DNA of 64,000 bases, from positions 2,108,001-2,172,000 of the forward strand of contig CAVRIT010000001.1 of the NCBI GenBank assembly GCA_963721345.1. Reading direction: 5' to 3'. Shown piece after piece: positions 54,801-62,631 of the stretch. The position numbers were made by a program, and so were the translations under genes. The stretch's first letter is position 1. The number at the start of each line of letters is the position of its first letter. This DNA comes from JACDAN01 sp963721345 (GTDB lineage Bacteria; Actinomycetota; Thermoleophilia; Gaiellales; Gaiellaceae). The notes under the pieces were generated by a model, which saw only the letters and a list, made by a program, of their open reading frames with translations, ran no database searches and was not told where the DNA came from.

Positions 54801-55844
54801 TACGTCTCGGCCTCGGCCGGCTCGCCCGCCGACCACGCGTACCTCCTGGAGATGCGTGACCGCTCCGGCTTCGACGCCGACGGCCGCGACCAGAACGACC
54901 GCGAGCCGATCGCCTTCCTCGCCGGGCTGCTCCTCGTCTACACGGACGAGGCGCACGGCTACGGCAACGTCGGAACGAGTGATCCGCCGGCGCAGTCGCC
55001 GCTCGACTCGAAGCCCGAGCCGGGCAGCGAGACGCCGAACCTGCACGACGCGGCGTTCACGGATGCGGCCGGCGACGACGCCTTCACCGACTCCGGCGTG
55101 GGCCACACGGACAACTACTCCGATCCGTCGAGTGAGGACGAGCTCTGGCACTTCCGCTTCAACTGCCTGAGCTTCGACGTCGGCTCGATGACGGGCGAGG
55201 AGACGATCTCGCGGACGGCCTGGGATCTCACCGGCGACGTCGCGGTTACGGTCGGTGCCGGCTGCGCGCCGTTCGACTACGGCTTCAACGCGCCTTTGTC
55301 GGCACCGCCGCAGCCTCCGAGGCAGGAGCAGAAGCCGCCGGTGAGCCCGCAGCCGCCGGCACCGCAGCCCCAGCCGACGCCACAGCCCTCACCTCAGCCG
55401 CAGCCGCGGCAGCCGCAGAGTGGGCCGTGCACCATGGTCGGGACGCCCGGCAACGATCGGCTGGTCGGCACGGCACGCGCCGACGGCATCTGCGGTCGTG
55501 GCGGGAACGACGTGATCATCGGGAACGGCGGCAACGACCGGCTCTACGGCGGCACCGGAAGCGACCGCCTGCTCGGCGGAGCCGGCGGCGACCGGCTCTA
55601 CGGCGGCTCCGGCAACGACCGCCTCACCGGTGGAGCCGGTGCCGACCTCCTCGCCGGCGAGAAGGGCAACGACCACCTGTTCGCGAACGGCGGTCGCGGC
55701 AACGTCTTGCTCGGCAAGGCCGGCAATGACGTGCTCGACGCGAAGAACCGCGTTCGCGACAGGTTGAGCGGAGGCAGCGGACGCGACCGCGCCCGTGCCG
55801 ACCGCCGCGACTTCGTCCGCTACGTCGAGCGGCTCAGGCGCTAG
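51801..55844 (+). CDS. Secreted M6-family metalloprotease (immune inhibitor A-like) with RTX tail
   Basis: 1,347 residues from ATG 51801 behind GGGGG. Signal peptide (KTGKRLFALGLASLALVAL). The M6 catalytic domain contains ISHEYGHSLGLPDYYS at about residues 684-699: HExxHxxGxxD, zinc ligands included, and EYGHSLGL is the family form. Further domains follow, including a region with WDIEWDYDYGFVMTSTDGGE typical of immune inhibitor A C-terminal beta-sandwiches. A Pro/Gln-rich linker (QPQPTPQPSPQPQP) leads to hemolysin-type repeats (GGNDRLYGG) near the end. Exported protease; it could process exoproteins or degrade foreign proteins. The neighbouring exoprotein genes make a role in matrix maturation an attractive guess. 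Confidence 0.88.
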   Translation: MKTGKRLFALGLASLALVALPTAGPALADGANAPMAGGWTIVKYPTSLCTGLGTKGAQYFDRIDCGFGYVPVSDTTESSEVFVDFLDEAGNVLANDQQTSWRDADSAWEFDILPEFDWPSDVVTIRVAKVDGVEGNFGETTFFLNHLGASVTIEGNPDPGTDITVSGKVFQMDQITSLSTEETGVPATFSLQVKLPDGSTRGPYGPYTAEDDGTFEATLPAAATAGLSAGPDTNYAVGISVEVVNAAYDDDLLRGEWSADRAGAAAHVFTVPPAGLILENSFVSAVGWVKPGEGYPFRVFVKNYGDTAVDGGTVSIPAADGMRFLAATPNAVVTESLVTWTVGSVPAANAAGPGIATLVVQAQADSLADDPQVVWKNLSTTAERGTQSSTSLGPKVIPPKKTFDTARYGYRPFPVVPVDYFERKHEPEHTGKALSDVINSPGVEGSTFNLYKEMSFGQLAPNGTVPSAGIATRGFGTGEGERFTDPAPQGTCHGATYKETKGTPVYPERIRDGWYQLPGDTQYYGGDRFGSALPGAIAGVGLLMDIDAACGPTGKAVYDAAHIADPEIDYSDYDTDKDGVVDFFMMVFVGEGGHGASQTSAPPYDNIWPHSSSLEFYYSDEETGLKGYISDDQLKNLEGQPLWYTDESRSQMTTASTGDDLKVMVRVGPYNVNPESSVDKASVISHEYGHSLGLPDYYSLGSRETYGDWNLMATDKSHHMDVNAKRELGWVVPDVLDSSRTVSGWTDSKVDTGRIAWQQPDGTPYTLTGPGVHNAQTYIAQLPKRLVIDPAKVQAGASLDHVWWSQSGNDFGCAPQKGHNLDVYLPELASLPAGTPVKVEFKSYWDIEWDYDYGFVMTSTDGGETYQAHASKKGYTTDKSFNPTANSCQAQYGNGLTGTSGSYASGTQTADRALGSYPDGGFLADEFDITSAAGKDTVLRFSYATDPGLARPGWFIDDIKVTAGDTVIYQSNFEQEDQRLFNGGCAAHGRVAAACTDGWQYVSASAGSPADHAYLLEMRDRSGFDADGRDQNDREPIAFLAGLLLVYTDEAHGYGNVGTSDPPAQSPLDSKPEPGSETPNLHDAAFTDAAGDDAFTDSGVGHTDNYSDPSSEDELWHFRFNCLSFDVGSMTGEETISRTAWDLTGDVAVTVGAGCAPFDYGFNAPLSAPPQPPRQEQKPPVSPQPPAPQPQPTPQPSPQPQPRQPQSGPCTMVGTPGNDRLVGTARADGICGRGGNDVIIGNGGNDRLYGGTGSDRLLGGAGGDRLYGGSGNDRLTGGAGADLLAGEKGNDHLFANGGRGNVLLGKAGNDVLDAKNRVRDRLSGGSGRDRARADRRDFVRYVERLRR

Positions 55845-56495
55845 GTCAGACGTTCCACGACGCCCGGCTCGAGCTCCGCGAGCGACTCGAGCCGGGCGTC
55901 TGCGTCTTCGAGCACGTCCTCCGGCGGCGGGAAGTGCGGGTTGGGGATCGCGATCACGCGCATCCCGGCCGCCTTCGCGGAGCGGATCCCGTTCGCCGAG
56001 TCCTCGATTCCGGCCGTGTCCTGGGGTCTGACCCCGAGCCGGCGCGCCGCCTCGAGGTAGACGTCCGGCGCCGGCTTGCCGCGCGCGACCTCCTCCGATG
56101 AGACCGTTGCGCGGAAGAGCTCCGCGACGCCGAGCTCCTCGAGCGCCAGGTCGATCAGCGGGCGGTTGGACGACGACGCGAGCCCGAGCGGCCAGCGCTC
56201 GCCGAGCCGGCGCACCGCGTCGGCGGCTCCGCTCGACTGCCGGCAGCCGCTCGCGGTAGCGCTCCTGCATCCGCTCGACGACGAGACGGTTCAGCTCATC
56301 CGGCGGCTCGCTCAGCCCGAGCTCGTCGTGCATGTAGCGCGACCACTCCTTCGAGCTCATGCCCATCATGTCCGCCTGGGCCCGGTCGTGCCAGCGGCCG
56401 CCGCGCTCTCTCGTCAGCGCCTCGCGCACCTCGTCCCAGACCTGCTCCGTGTCGAGCAGGATCCCGTCGAGGTCGAAGACGACGGCCCGGATCAA
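55841..56495 (-). CDS. HAD-superfamily hydrolase (phosphoglycolate phosphatase-like), interrupted by one frameshift
   Basis: About 217 residues when restored, from TTG 56495, which overlaps the upstream stop as TTGA. Motif I VVFDLDGILLDTEQVW carries the catalytic Asp pair, GLASSSNRPLID is motif II, RGKPAPDVYLEAARRLG motif III (Lys), and GIEDSANGIRSAKAAGM motif IV. The helical cap between motifs I and II is present. Removing one C near 56229 joins RLPAVEGAADAVRRLG. It dephosphorylates a small metabolite such as phosphoglycolate or a sugar phosphate. It is co-transcribed after a flavin reductase gene. Confidence 0.82.
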
Positions 56496-56962
56496 GCCGA
56501 CGAGTAGCCCTGCCGTACGTAGACCAGGGCTGGATCCCGCGAGCCCACCTCCGCGCGGACGACCTCGCCGACGAAGAACGTGTGATCGCCGACGGGATGC
56601 TCGGCGACGACTCGGCAGCCGAGCCACCCGAGCGCGCCGTCGAGGAGGGGCGGCCCGTCGACGGCTTCCCGAAGGGCGATGCCAGTCCACTGAGCGATGG
56701 GGGGAACACTCCGTGCGAAGTGCTGGGCGAGCGCTTCCTGGTCGGCGCCCAGCAGGCTGACGCCGAACTCGCCCGCGCCGCGGAGTAGCTCGTGAAGGGA
56801 TGCCTGGTGGCCGAGCGCGAAGCCGACGAGCGGCGGCTCCAGCGAGAGCGAGGCGAGCGAGCCGACCGTCAGGCCCGCGCGTTTGCCCTCGAGCTCGATC
56901 GTGACGACGCAGATCCCGGACGGGAAGGAGCGCATCACCTCCCGCAGGTCCTCGCCGTTCAC
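56492..56962 (-). CDS. Flavin reductase-like FMN-binding domain protein
   Basis: 156 residues from ATG 56962. Split-barrel flavin reductase family: SFPSGICVVTIELEGKRAGL, then TVGSLASLSLEPPLVGF, VSLLGADQEALAQHFA and DHTFFVGEVV. These match the HpaC/FRP-like family, which reduces FMN/FAD with NAD(P)H for a partner monooxygenase. The same fold forms the C-terminal half of the nucleotidyltransferase fusion at 34.4 kb. No monooxygenase gene is adjacent. Its stop overlaps the TTG of the HAD gene (TTGA). Confidence 0.9.
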   Translation of the reverse strand: MNGEDLREVMRSFPSGICVVTIELEGKRAGLTVGSLASLSLEPPLVGFALGHQASLHELLRGAGEFGVSLLGADQEALAQHFARSVPPIAQWTGIALREAVDGPPLLDGALGWLGCRVVAEHPVGDHTFFVGEVVRAEVGSRDPALVYVRQGYSSA

Positions 56963-57020
56963 GCGGCGGAGGCTAGTCGGCGCGCGGATCTGTCCGCGCG
57001 CCGACTCTAGTGACGGAATC

Positions 57021-57974
57021 TCAGTGGTGGCTGCAGAGCTTGTCGTTCAGGCCGTCGAGGATCGAGTTCATCGACGTCTCGTGGGCGAGATGCTGCGGGT
57101 TGGCGGCGTCGAAGGCCGGCAGGCCCTTGCCCTCCCACTTGATGTCCGGCGTGAGGCCGGGGCCCTCGACCGTGAGGCGATACGCAAGACCGTTCCCCGG
57201 TCCGCGCAGCCCCGAGTTGTATCCCGCGGGGTGCACGTAGCCGCCTTCGAGCGGGTTGCGGGCGCGGAAGTTGTAACAGAAGGCACCCGTTCCCTTGTGC
57301 GTCACGAAGGAGTTCTCGCGGCGCCAGCCCGGGCCGTGGCTCGAACCGAAGGTGTCCAGGTAGACGAGGCGGCCGTACTTGTCCAGCCGCGCGCCGAACT
57401 GGTTCGTCTTGAAGCCGTGGACGGGCTTGCCGAGATACGTCATGCGCCCGAAGAGCGCGTGGTACCGACCGTCCCAGGACCAGTCCGTCCAGGCCTCGAG
57501 CTTGGCCAGCGGGCCCTTCCAGTGGGACAGGTGGAGCGCCCAGGCGCGCTGCTCCGGGAGCCACGGCAGGAAGCCGAGGTTCGGGAGGGCGCGCTGCCAG
57601 CGCTGGAGGGCCCAGTACGAGCCGTCCGGCGCCTTGCAGGCCGCGACGACGTGGACGAGCGTCGGCCCGTCGTACGCCCGGCAGGCGTTCGCGAAGCGGA
57701 GCTTCTGGCCGAACGTGCCCCAGCCGCCGGCCCGGTCGAGCCGGAGCTGAACCTGCTTCTTGGCCTTGTTGGGATGGCGCGCGTTGATCGCGCCCCAGGC
57801 GAGCACGTCCCACGCCCGGCCGTGGGCGCGGTACGAGACCATGGCCTTGCCGTCGCGCGAGACCTTCAGCCGGACGTTCGAGGCGTTCCGGTCGATGAGC
57901 TGCGACGCGCCGGCCGAGCCGGCGAAGGCGAGCATGGCGAAGACAGTGAGAGTGAGCGCAGTGAGACGACCCAA
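57021..57974 (-). CDS. Secreted protein of unknown function
   Basis: 317 residues from TTG 57974, chosen because GAGGAGGAG lies 5-6 bp upstream and a signal peptide follows (LTALTLTVFAMLAFAGSAGA). The longer frame to 58034 lacks these features. The mature part is rich in Trp and Tyr (SYWALQRWQRAL, LEAWTDWSWDGRYHAL, YGRLVYLDTFGSS) and has a pair of Cys in ANACRAYDG and VAACKAPDG. No family recognised; possibly a carbohydrate-binding or cell-surface protein. Its end near 57021 is 59 bp from the flavin reductase start. Confidence 0.75.
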   Translation of the reverse strand: MGRLTALTLTVFAMLAFAGSAGASQLIDRNASNVRLKVSRDGKAMVSYRAHGRAWDVLAWGAINARHPNKAKKQVQLRLDRAGGWGTFGQKLRFANACRAYDGPTLVHVVAACKAPDGSYWALQRWQRALPNLGFLPWLPEQRAWALHLSHWKGPLAKLEAWTDWSWDGRYHALFGRMTYLGKPVHGFKTNQFGARLDKYGRLVYLDTFGSSHGPGWRRENSFVTHKGTGAFCYNFRARNPLEGGYVHPAGYNSGLRGPGNGLAYRLTVEGPGLTPDIKWEGKGLPAFDAANPQHLAHETSMNSILDGLNDKLCSHH

Positions 57975-58052
57975 GACTTTCTCCTCCTCTGGAGACCGCA
58001 GTACCTGGAAAATCGGCAAGTTCGGCCGCGCCATTAACCCGACCGAGGGATG

Positions 58053-58457
58053 TCAGCCCTCCTCGCCGAGCTCCTCCGCCAGGAGCGCGACTGCGAGTGA
58101 TCGCCATGCGTAGTCCGGGTCGGCGAGCAGGGTGTCGAGCAGGAAGGACGCCCGCGGCAATCCATCGGCCTCGTCGCGCAGGGAGCCGAGCGACGCGGCG
58201 AGCCCCTCGCGGCGCTCCGGCGCCTCGAGATCCGCCGCGAAGCTCGTCACGCCACGGCCCTCGACGTCGAGATCTCGCCGGGGGTCGCCCTCCGACGCGA
58301 TGATCAGCAGCGCGCGCCGCAGCGCCGCTCGAAGCTCCTGCTCGGGGAGCTGCACCCCGTCCCGCGCGACCAACGCGAGCATTGCGCAGGCGTACCCGTC
58401 GCCCCACTCGCGGAGCGCGGGCTCGAGCTGCTCCAGGAGCTGGCGCTCGGCATTCAT
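58053..58457 (-). CDS. Small helical protein of unknown function
   Basis: 134 residues from ATG 58457 (MNAERQLLEQLEPALREWGD). The longer frame beyond this overlaps xdhC and looks like a shadow. The protein is almost wholly amphipathic helix (LRAALRRALLIIASEGDPRR, SFLLDTLLADPDYAWRSLAV), with no Cys and no signal peptide. I do not recognise the family. It is divergent from xdhC with 26 bp between starts, and 78 bp from the unknown secreted protein. Confidence 0.6.
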   Translation of the reverse strand: MNAERQLLEQLEPALREWGDGYACAMLALVARDGVQLPEQELRAALRRALLIIASEGDPRRDLDVEGRGVTSFAADLEAPERREGLAASLGSLRDEADGLPRASFLLDTLLADPDYAWRSLAVALLAEELGEEG

Positions 58458-58483
58458 CGGCGACAAGGGTACGATCGAAGGCC

Positions 58484-59491
58484 ATGCAGGACGTGCTGGT
58501 GCAGCTCGAAAGCTGGCTCGAGCGTGGCGAGCGGGCGGCGGTCGCGACGGTGATCGAGACCAGGCGGTCGGCTCCGCGCCCCCTCGGCTCTCGGTTGGTC
58601 GTCTCGGAGTCGGGCAAGCTGTTCGGCTCGGTCTCCGGCGGCTGCGTCGAGTCCGATGTCGCTCTCCAGGCTCGCGAGGTGATCGACGACGGCGTGCCGC
58701 GAGTCCTCCCGTACGGGATCGCCGACGAGGACGCGCGTGCGGTCGGACTGCCCTGTGGCGGGGAGATCGACGTGTTCGTCGCGCCCGCTCCGAACGCCGA
58801 GCTCGTCGCACAGCTCCGCAGGAGCATCGAGGAAGGCGTGCGGGGACGGCTGACGACGGTCGTCGCGGGCGAGGGAGCCGGCGCGATGACGCTCGAGCTC
58901 GACGACGCGTCCGGGGCGGAGCGCCCGTCGCTCGTCCAGGAGAACGGGCAGACGCTGTTCGTCGAGCCGCTCGCCCCGGCGCCGCTCCTCCTGGTGATCG
59001 GCGCCGTCGACCTCGCCGATGCGCTCTGCGGGCTCGCGGCACAGCTCGGCTGGCGTACGGCCGTGGCCGACCCGCGTCCCGCACTGCTCACGCCCGACCG
59101 GCTACCCAGCGCGGGGTCGCTGCTCGACGGCTGGCCGGAGGACACGCTCGCCCGCGCCGGCACCGACGACCGCACCGCCGTCGTCGTGCTGGCACACGAC
59201 GAGAAGATCGACATCCCGGCGCTTTCCTGGGCGCTCCGGAGCGATGCGTTCTACGTCGGCGCGCTCGGGTCCCGGCGCACGCAGGCGAAGCGCCGCGAGC
59301 GGCTGGCCGAGGAAGGTGTCTCCGCGGAGGAGGTCGCCCGCCTGCACGGCCCGGCCGGTCTCGACCTCGGCGGCGAGACGGTCGAGGAGACGGCCCTCTC
59401 GATCCTCGCCGAGATCGTCGCCGTCCGCCGGGGACGCGGTGGCGGCCGCCTCCGCGATGCGGAGACGGCCATCCACAGCGAAGGAAACTAG
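58484..59491 (+). CDS. XdhC/CoxI-family protein
   Basis: 335 residues from ATG 58484 (MQDVLVQLESWLERGERAAV). ATVIETRRSAPRPLGSRLVV and GSVSGGCVESDVALQAREVI are the conserved XdhC/CoxI N-terminal motifs. The C-terminal half is a Rossmann domain with VLAHDEKIDIPALSWALRS and YVGALGSRRTQAKRRERLAE. XdhC delivers and sulfurates the molybdenum cofactor for xanthine or CO-type dehydrogenases; no such dehydrogenase is in the window. Its 3' end overlaps a convergent membrane-protein gene by four bases. Confidence 0.88.
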   Translation: MQDVLVQLESWLERGERAAVATVIETRRSAPRPLGSRLVVSESGKLFGSVSGGCVESDVALQAREVIDDGVPRVLPYGIADEDARAVGLPCGGEIDVFVAPAPNAELVAQLRRSIEEGVRGRLTTVVAGEGAGAMTLELDDASGAERPSLVQENGQTLFVEPLAPAPLLLVIGAVDLADALCGLAAQLGWRTAVADPRPALLTPDRLPSAGSLLDGWPEDTLARAGTDDRTAVVVLAHDEKIDIPALSWALRSDAFYVGALGSRRTQAKRRERLAEEGVSAEEVARLHGPAGLDLGGETVEETALSILAEIVAVRRGRGGGRLRDAETAIHSEGN

Positions 59492-59946
59492 GCCGCGGGC
59501 GGCGGGGTGGCGGGACGGTCGGCGACCGTCTCCTCGCTCCCCTTGCTGACGAACCAGCTGCCGAGCAGACCGACTGCGAGGAAGAGGTGGAGCCAGTCGT
59601 CGTTCCCGTTTACCGGGACGAAGTTCGCGTCGGAGCGCGGGCCCACCATGAGTCCGTAGACGAAGAGGACGACGTAGATCACGCCCGAGTAGAGCAGGTA
59701 CATCTTGGCGTTCGCCGTCGTGCGCGACAACGCGACGCCGGCGATGCCGAAGAGCAGGTGAACGATGTTGTGCAGGATGCTCACCTGGAAGAGGCCGAGG
59801 AGCTCCGCAGGCGAGGCGTTCCCGGCGAACTTGATGTCGCCGAGGTTCGTAGTGACGCCGGGAATGAACCCGAGCACGCCGGCGGCGAGAAAGGCGACGC
59901 CGAAGAGCAGCGCAAGGGTTTGCGCGAGCGATCGGTTGTTGGTCAT
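59488..59946 (-). CDS. Four-helix membrane protein (DUF4383-like)
   Basis: 152 residues from ATG 59946, with GGAGGC just upstream. Four hydrophobic segments are visible: ALLFGVAFLAAGVLGFIPG, LLGLFQVSILHNIVHLLFGI, YLLYSGVIYVVLFVYGLMVG and LHLFLAVGLLGSWFV. The motif HNIVHLLFGIAG resembles DUF4383 proteins of actinobacteria, whose function is unknown. The C-terminus is Pro/Ala-rich. It ends inside the xdhC stop. Confidence 0.8.
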   Translation of the reverse strand: MTNNRSLAQTLALLFGVAFLAAGVLGFIPGVTTNLGDIKFAGNASPAELLGLFQVSILHNIVHLLFGIAGVALSRTTANAKMYLLYSGVIYVVLFVYGLMVGPRSDANFVPVNGNDDWLHLFLAVGLLGSWFVSKGSEETVADRPATPPPAA

Positions 59947-60022
59947 GGTGCCTCCATGGCTGGATTCGCCGTGTATTCGCACAGCGCGGCTTCCCGGTTC
60001 GATCGGAAGGCGGTCCCTCCTG

Positions 60023-60775
60023 CTAGAGCAGCAGGTAGGTGGCGACAGCCATGACGAATGCCGCAGTGCCTGCGACGGCGATCGAGCCTCGCTTGTGGAC
60101 GAGGGTCGCGCCCGCGCGTGAAGTTCTGACCGGCGCCGGCATCGCCGCGACGGCGAGAAGGAAGGCGGCCAGGCCGGCCATCGCGAAGAGCGCTCCCGGC
60201 AAGCCCGGCTCGCTGAGCTTCTCCAGCGCGGTAGCCACAGGCGCGAACACTCCCGCTTCCTCCTCCGGTGTTCCTTGGACGGCAGAAACGGCGGCGACCC
60301 CGCCGGCGCGAGGCGCTCGACTGGTCACTCCGGCGGCGCCGGCCCGGCGGGTGCGACTTGCCGCCGTGCTTGCGCGGGAACGGCGCGCGGCCGCCCGGCG
60401 GCGAGCGGCCTGCGCCCGGCTGGCCGCCACCCTGCGCGAGTAGGAGGCCGAGCTCGAGCCGCCGCCGCGGAGCTCCGGCAACGCCGGTGTCGAGACGGCA
60501 GGCGGGGACACCGGCGGTACGGCCGGTGTCGAAGGAGGCGGTGGAAGCGGGGGAGGCTCGGGCCTCGGCGGGACGGTCACCGTGGCCGGCGGAGGCGGCA
60601 GCGGCACCGGCGACGGCACGGGCGGCGCGGGCGGAAGCGGCACGGTGACGGTCGGCACGGAGACGGTGGGAAGCGGCGGCACCGCGCTGAGCGCCGTTCC
60701 GGCCCACGTGCCGAGGGCGCCGGCGGTAAGGGCGAGCAGAACGAAAGCAACGGTGCGACGTGGCATCGAACCCAT
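60023..60775 (-). CDS. Pro-rich secreted/membrane protein of unknown function
   Basis: About 250 residues from ATG 60775; the ATG at 60766 is also in frame. A signal-like helix (TVAFVLLALTAGALGTWAGT) is followed by a Pro/Val-rich stretch (VPPLPTVSVPTVTVP and PPPLPPPPSTPAVPP) and an Ala/Arg-rich segment. Two C-terminal helices follow (GALFAMAGLAAFLLAVAAM and IAVAGTAAFVMAVATYLLL). Low-complexity composition prevents family assignment. The layout suggests a protein anchored at both ends with a rigid extracytoplasmic Pro-rich span. It is divergent from the DnaJ-like gene. Confidence 0.6.
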   Translation of the reverse strand: MGSMPRRTVAFVLLALTAGALGTWAGTALSAVPPLPTVSVPTVTVPLPPAPPVPSPVPLPPPPATVTVPPRPEPPPLPPPPSTPAVPPVSPPAVSTPALPELRGGGSSSASYSRRVAASRAQAARRRAAARRSRASTAASRTRRAGAAGVTSRAPRAGGVAAVSAVQGTPEEEAGVFAPVATALEKLSEPGLPGALFAMAGLAAFLLAVAAMPAPVRTSRAGATLVHKRGSIAVAGTAAFVMAVATYLLL

Positions 60776-60815
60776 AACGGAATTGGGGGCTCGATCGTTC
60801 CGGGAGAGGAGAGGC

Positions 60816-61532
60816 ATGGGTCCAGATTTCTACGAAACGCTCGGCGTTCGCCGGAACGCCGACCAGGAAACGATCAAGCGGGCGTTCCGTGAGCAGTCGC
60901 GGTCGCTTCATCCCGACGTGTGTTCGGACCCCGAGGGCGAGGCTCGATTCCGCGAGGTCGCCGAGGCGTATGCCGTGCTCTCGAAGCCGGAGACGCGACG
61001 GCTGTACGACCGCTTCGGCTGGCGCGGAAGAGGCGGGGGGTTCGAGCGGCGTTCGGCGCGGGTGTACACGTCGAACCCACGGGAGTTCCTCCAGGACCTC
61101 GACAGCCTCATCCAGACCGCGGCGGGCACGACTCCGGAGCGCCGGCCGACGAAGGTTGTGGCGAGCGTCGAGCTCGACCCCTATGAGGCTCACATCGGCG
61201 CCAAGCGGCGCGTGATGGTCGCGGCCGACGAGCCGTGCGCGACCTGCGATGGAAGCGGTCGCGAGCGCGTCGTCTCCGAGTGCGAGGATCGACGTATGGT
61301 CGCGCTCGTCGACTGCCCGGCATGTGGGGGCACCGGCACGGCGGCGGAGGAGCGGGAGCTCGACGTATCCGTCCCGCCCGGCGTCCGCGATCTCGATCGC
61401 GTGCCGGTCGGCCCGAAAGAAGTCGCGGTCGTGAAGCTCGTCGCGGCACGCGATCGCGCCGCGATTCGCGGCGCGGCGCTCGCCGGTCTCCTCGGCGTCC
61501 TCGCCTTCCTCGGCTACCTCGTCTCGCTCTAG
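60816..61532 (+). CDS. DnaJ-like protein with two zinc-finger motifs and a C-terminal membrane helix
   Basis: 238 residues from ATG 60816, behind GGAGAGGAG. The J-domain is complete (FYETLGVRRNADQETIKRAF, HPD in SLHPDVCSD). It is followed by a Gly/Phe-like segment (RGRGGGFERR) and by only two CxxCxGxG motifs (CATCDGSG and CPACGGTG) where DnaJ has four. The beta-sandwich substrate domain is shortened, and the protein ends in a hydrophobic helix (ALAGLLGVLAFLGYLVSL). It should stimulate DnaK ATPase; the membrane tail suggests it works at the inner membrane, for instance on secreted or membrane clients. Confidence 0.85.
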   Translation: MGPDFYETLGVRRNADQETIKRAFREQSRSLHPDVCSDPEGEARFREVAEAYAVLSKPETRRLYDRFGWRGRGGGFERRSARVYTSNPREFLQDLDSLIQTAAGTTPERRPTKVVASVELDPYEAHIGAKRRVMVAADEPCATCDGSGRERVVSECEDRRMVALVDCPACGGTGTAAEERELDVSVPPGVRDLDRVPVGPKEVAVVKLVAARDRAAIRGAALAGLLGVLAFLGYLVSL

Positions 61533-61577
61533 TCCAGGCCCCCGACGTCGCGGACGGCTGCGCGGGCTCGACCGCCG

Positions 61578-62468
61578 CTAGACGGAGCCGGTGAACGTGT
61601 CGCAGACGGCCGGCCGGCCCTCCTCGTAGCCGCGCGAGAACCAGCGGCGGCGCTGCTCCGCCGAGCCGTGCGTCCAGCTCTCCGGGTTTACCTGGCCCTG
61701 CGTCTGCTCCTGGATCCGGTCGTCGCCGATCGCGCTTGCCGCGTCGAGGCCCTCGTTGATGTCCGCCTGGGTCAGCTCTTCGATCAGATTTGCCTCGACA
61801 GCATTCGCCGCCCACACGCCGGCGTAGCAGTCGGCCTGGAGCTCCGTGCGGACGGCGCGGCTCTGCGGCCCCTGCCGGTCGCTGCCGATGCGGTCGAGCA
61901 CGCCGGTCAGGTTCTGGACGTGGTGGCCGTACTCGTGCGCGATCACGTAGGCCTGGGCGAACGGCCCTCCGCCTGCGCCGAAGCGTGACTGGAGCTCGTC
62001 GAAGAACCCGAGGTCGATGTAGACGCGCTGGTCGCGCGGGCAGTAGAAGGGGCCGACCTGCGAGCTGGCGAAGCCGCAGGCCGTCTGCACCTGGTCGGTG
62101 AAGAACACCGTGTTGGCGTACCGGTACTGCTCGTTGCTGCGCTGGAAGACGCCGTTCCAGAACTGCTGGGTGCTGTTCACGACTCCCACGATCCGGCAGT
62201 CCTGGCGCGTATTCGCGTCCTCGCCGGTCTGGCACGCCTGGGAGACCTCGCCCGGCGTGTCGCCGCGACCGACTTGCTGGTCCTCGAGCGGTGCGAGCTG
62301 CCCGAGCCCCTCGCCGCCTGAGAGGAGCGTGAAGAGGAGAAAGACGACGATCCCTGCGATACCGAGCCCGCCACCGCCGACCGCGAGCCCGCCCGGCCCG
62401 CCCATGCGGCGGCCACGGACGTCGGTTACCTGATCCGGATCGAGTCGAGCTCCACGACGAAAGCGCAC
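61578..62468 (-). CDS. ypfJ: Neutral zinc metallopeptidase-like protein (YpfJ family)
   Basis: 296 residues from GTG 62468. After an N-terminal region with one helix (LAVGGGGLGIAGIVVFLLF) come RVYIDLGFFDELQSRFG, AYVIAHEYGHHVQNLTG (HExxH zinc site) and RTELQADCYAGVWA (third ligand Glu). These match the putative neutral zinc metallopeptidase family. Membrane-anchored with the peptidase domain outside the cytoplasm; the substrate is unknown. It is separated from the tRNA-Ser (TGA) gene by about 160 bp. Confidence 0.88.
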   Translation of the reverse strand: MRFRRGARLDPDQVTDVRGRRMGGPGGLAVGGGGLGIAGIVVFLLFTLLSGGEGLGQLAPLEDQQVGRGDTPGEVSQACQTGEDANTRQDCRIVGVVNSTQQFWNGVFQRSNEQYRYANTVFFTDQVQTACGFASSQVGPFYCPRDQRVYIDLGFFDELQSRFGAGGGPFAQAYVIAHEYGHHVQNLTGVLDRIGSDRQGPQSRAVRTELQADCYAGVWAANAVEANLIEELTQADINEGLDAASAIGDDRIQEQTQGQVNPESWTHGSAEQRRRWFSRGYEEGRPAVCDTFTGSV

Positions 62469-62599
62469 GTCCGCTCTCTTACCAGACAGCCGCAGGTTCT
62501 AACCGTGTTGGCCAGCTGAGATCGCGCCGCCGGAGGCCGGCTCAGCCGGCCGGGAGGCTCGCTAAAGCTCTGTCTCGCCGAGCGGTAAAGAAGGGGGCC

Positions 62600-62626
62600 C
62601 ATGGGGGAAACATGGTTTCCCCCATG
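62600..62626 (-). terminator. Terminator-like hairpin after tRNA-Ser (TGA)
   Basis: Perfect 12-bp inverted repeat, CATGGGGGAAAC at 62600-62611 and its complement at 62615-62626, loop 3. It begins 6 bp past the tRNA 3' end on the minus strand, where a terminator is expected. It is followed by GGCCCCCTTCTTT, whose T-rich end could serve as the U-tract. A second, weaker 7-bp hairpin lies at 62535-62551. Confidence 0.6.
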
Positions 62627-62631
62627 CCCTT

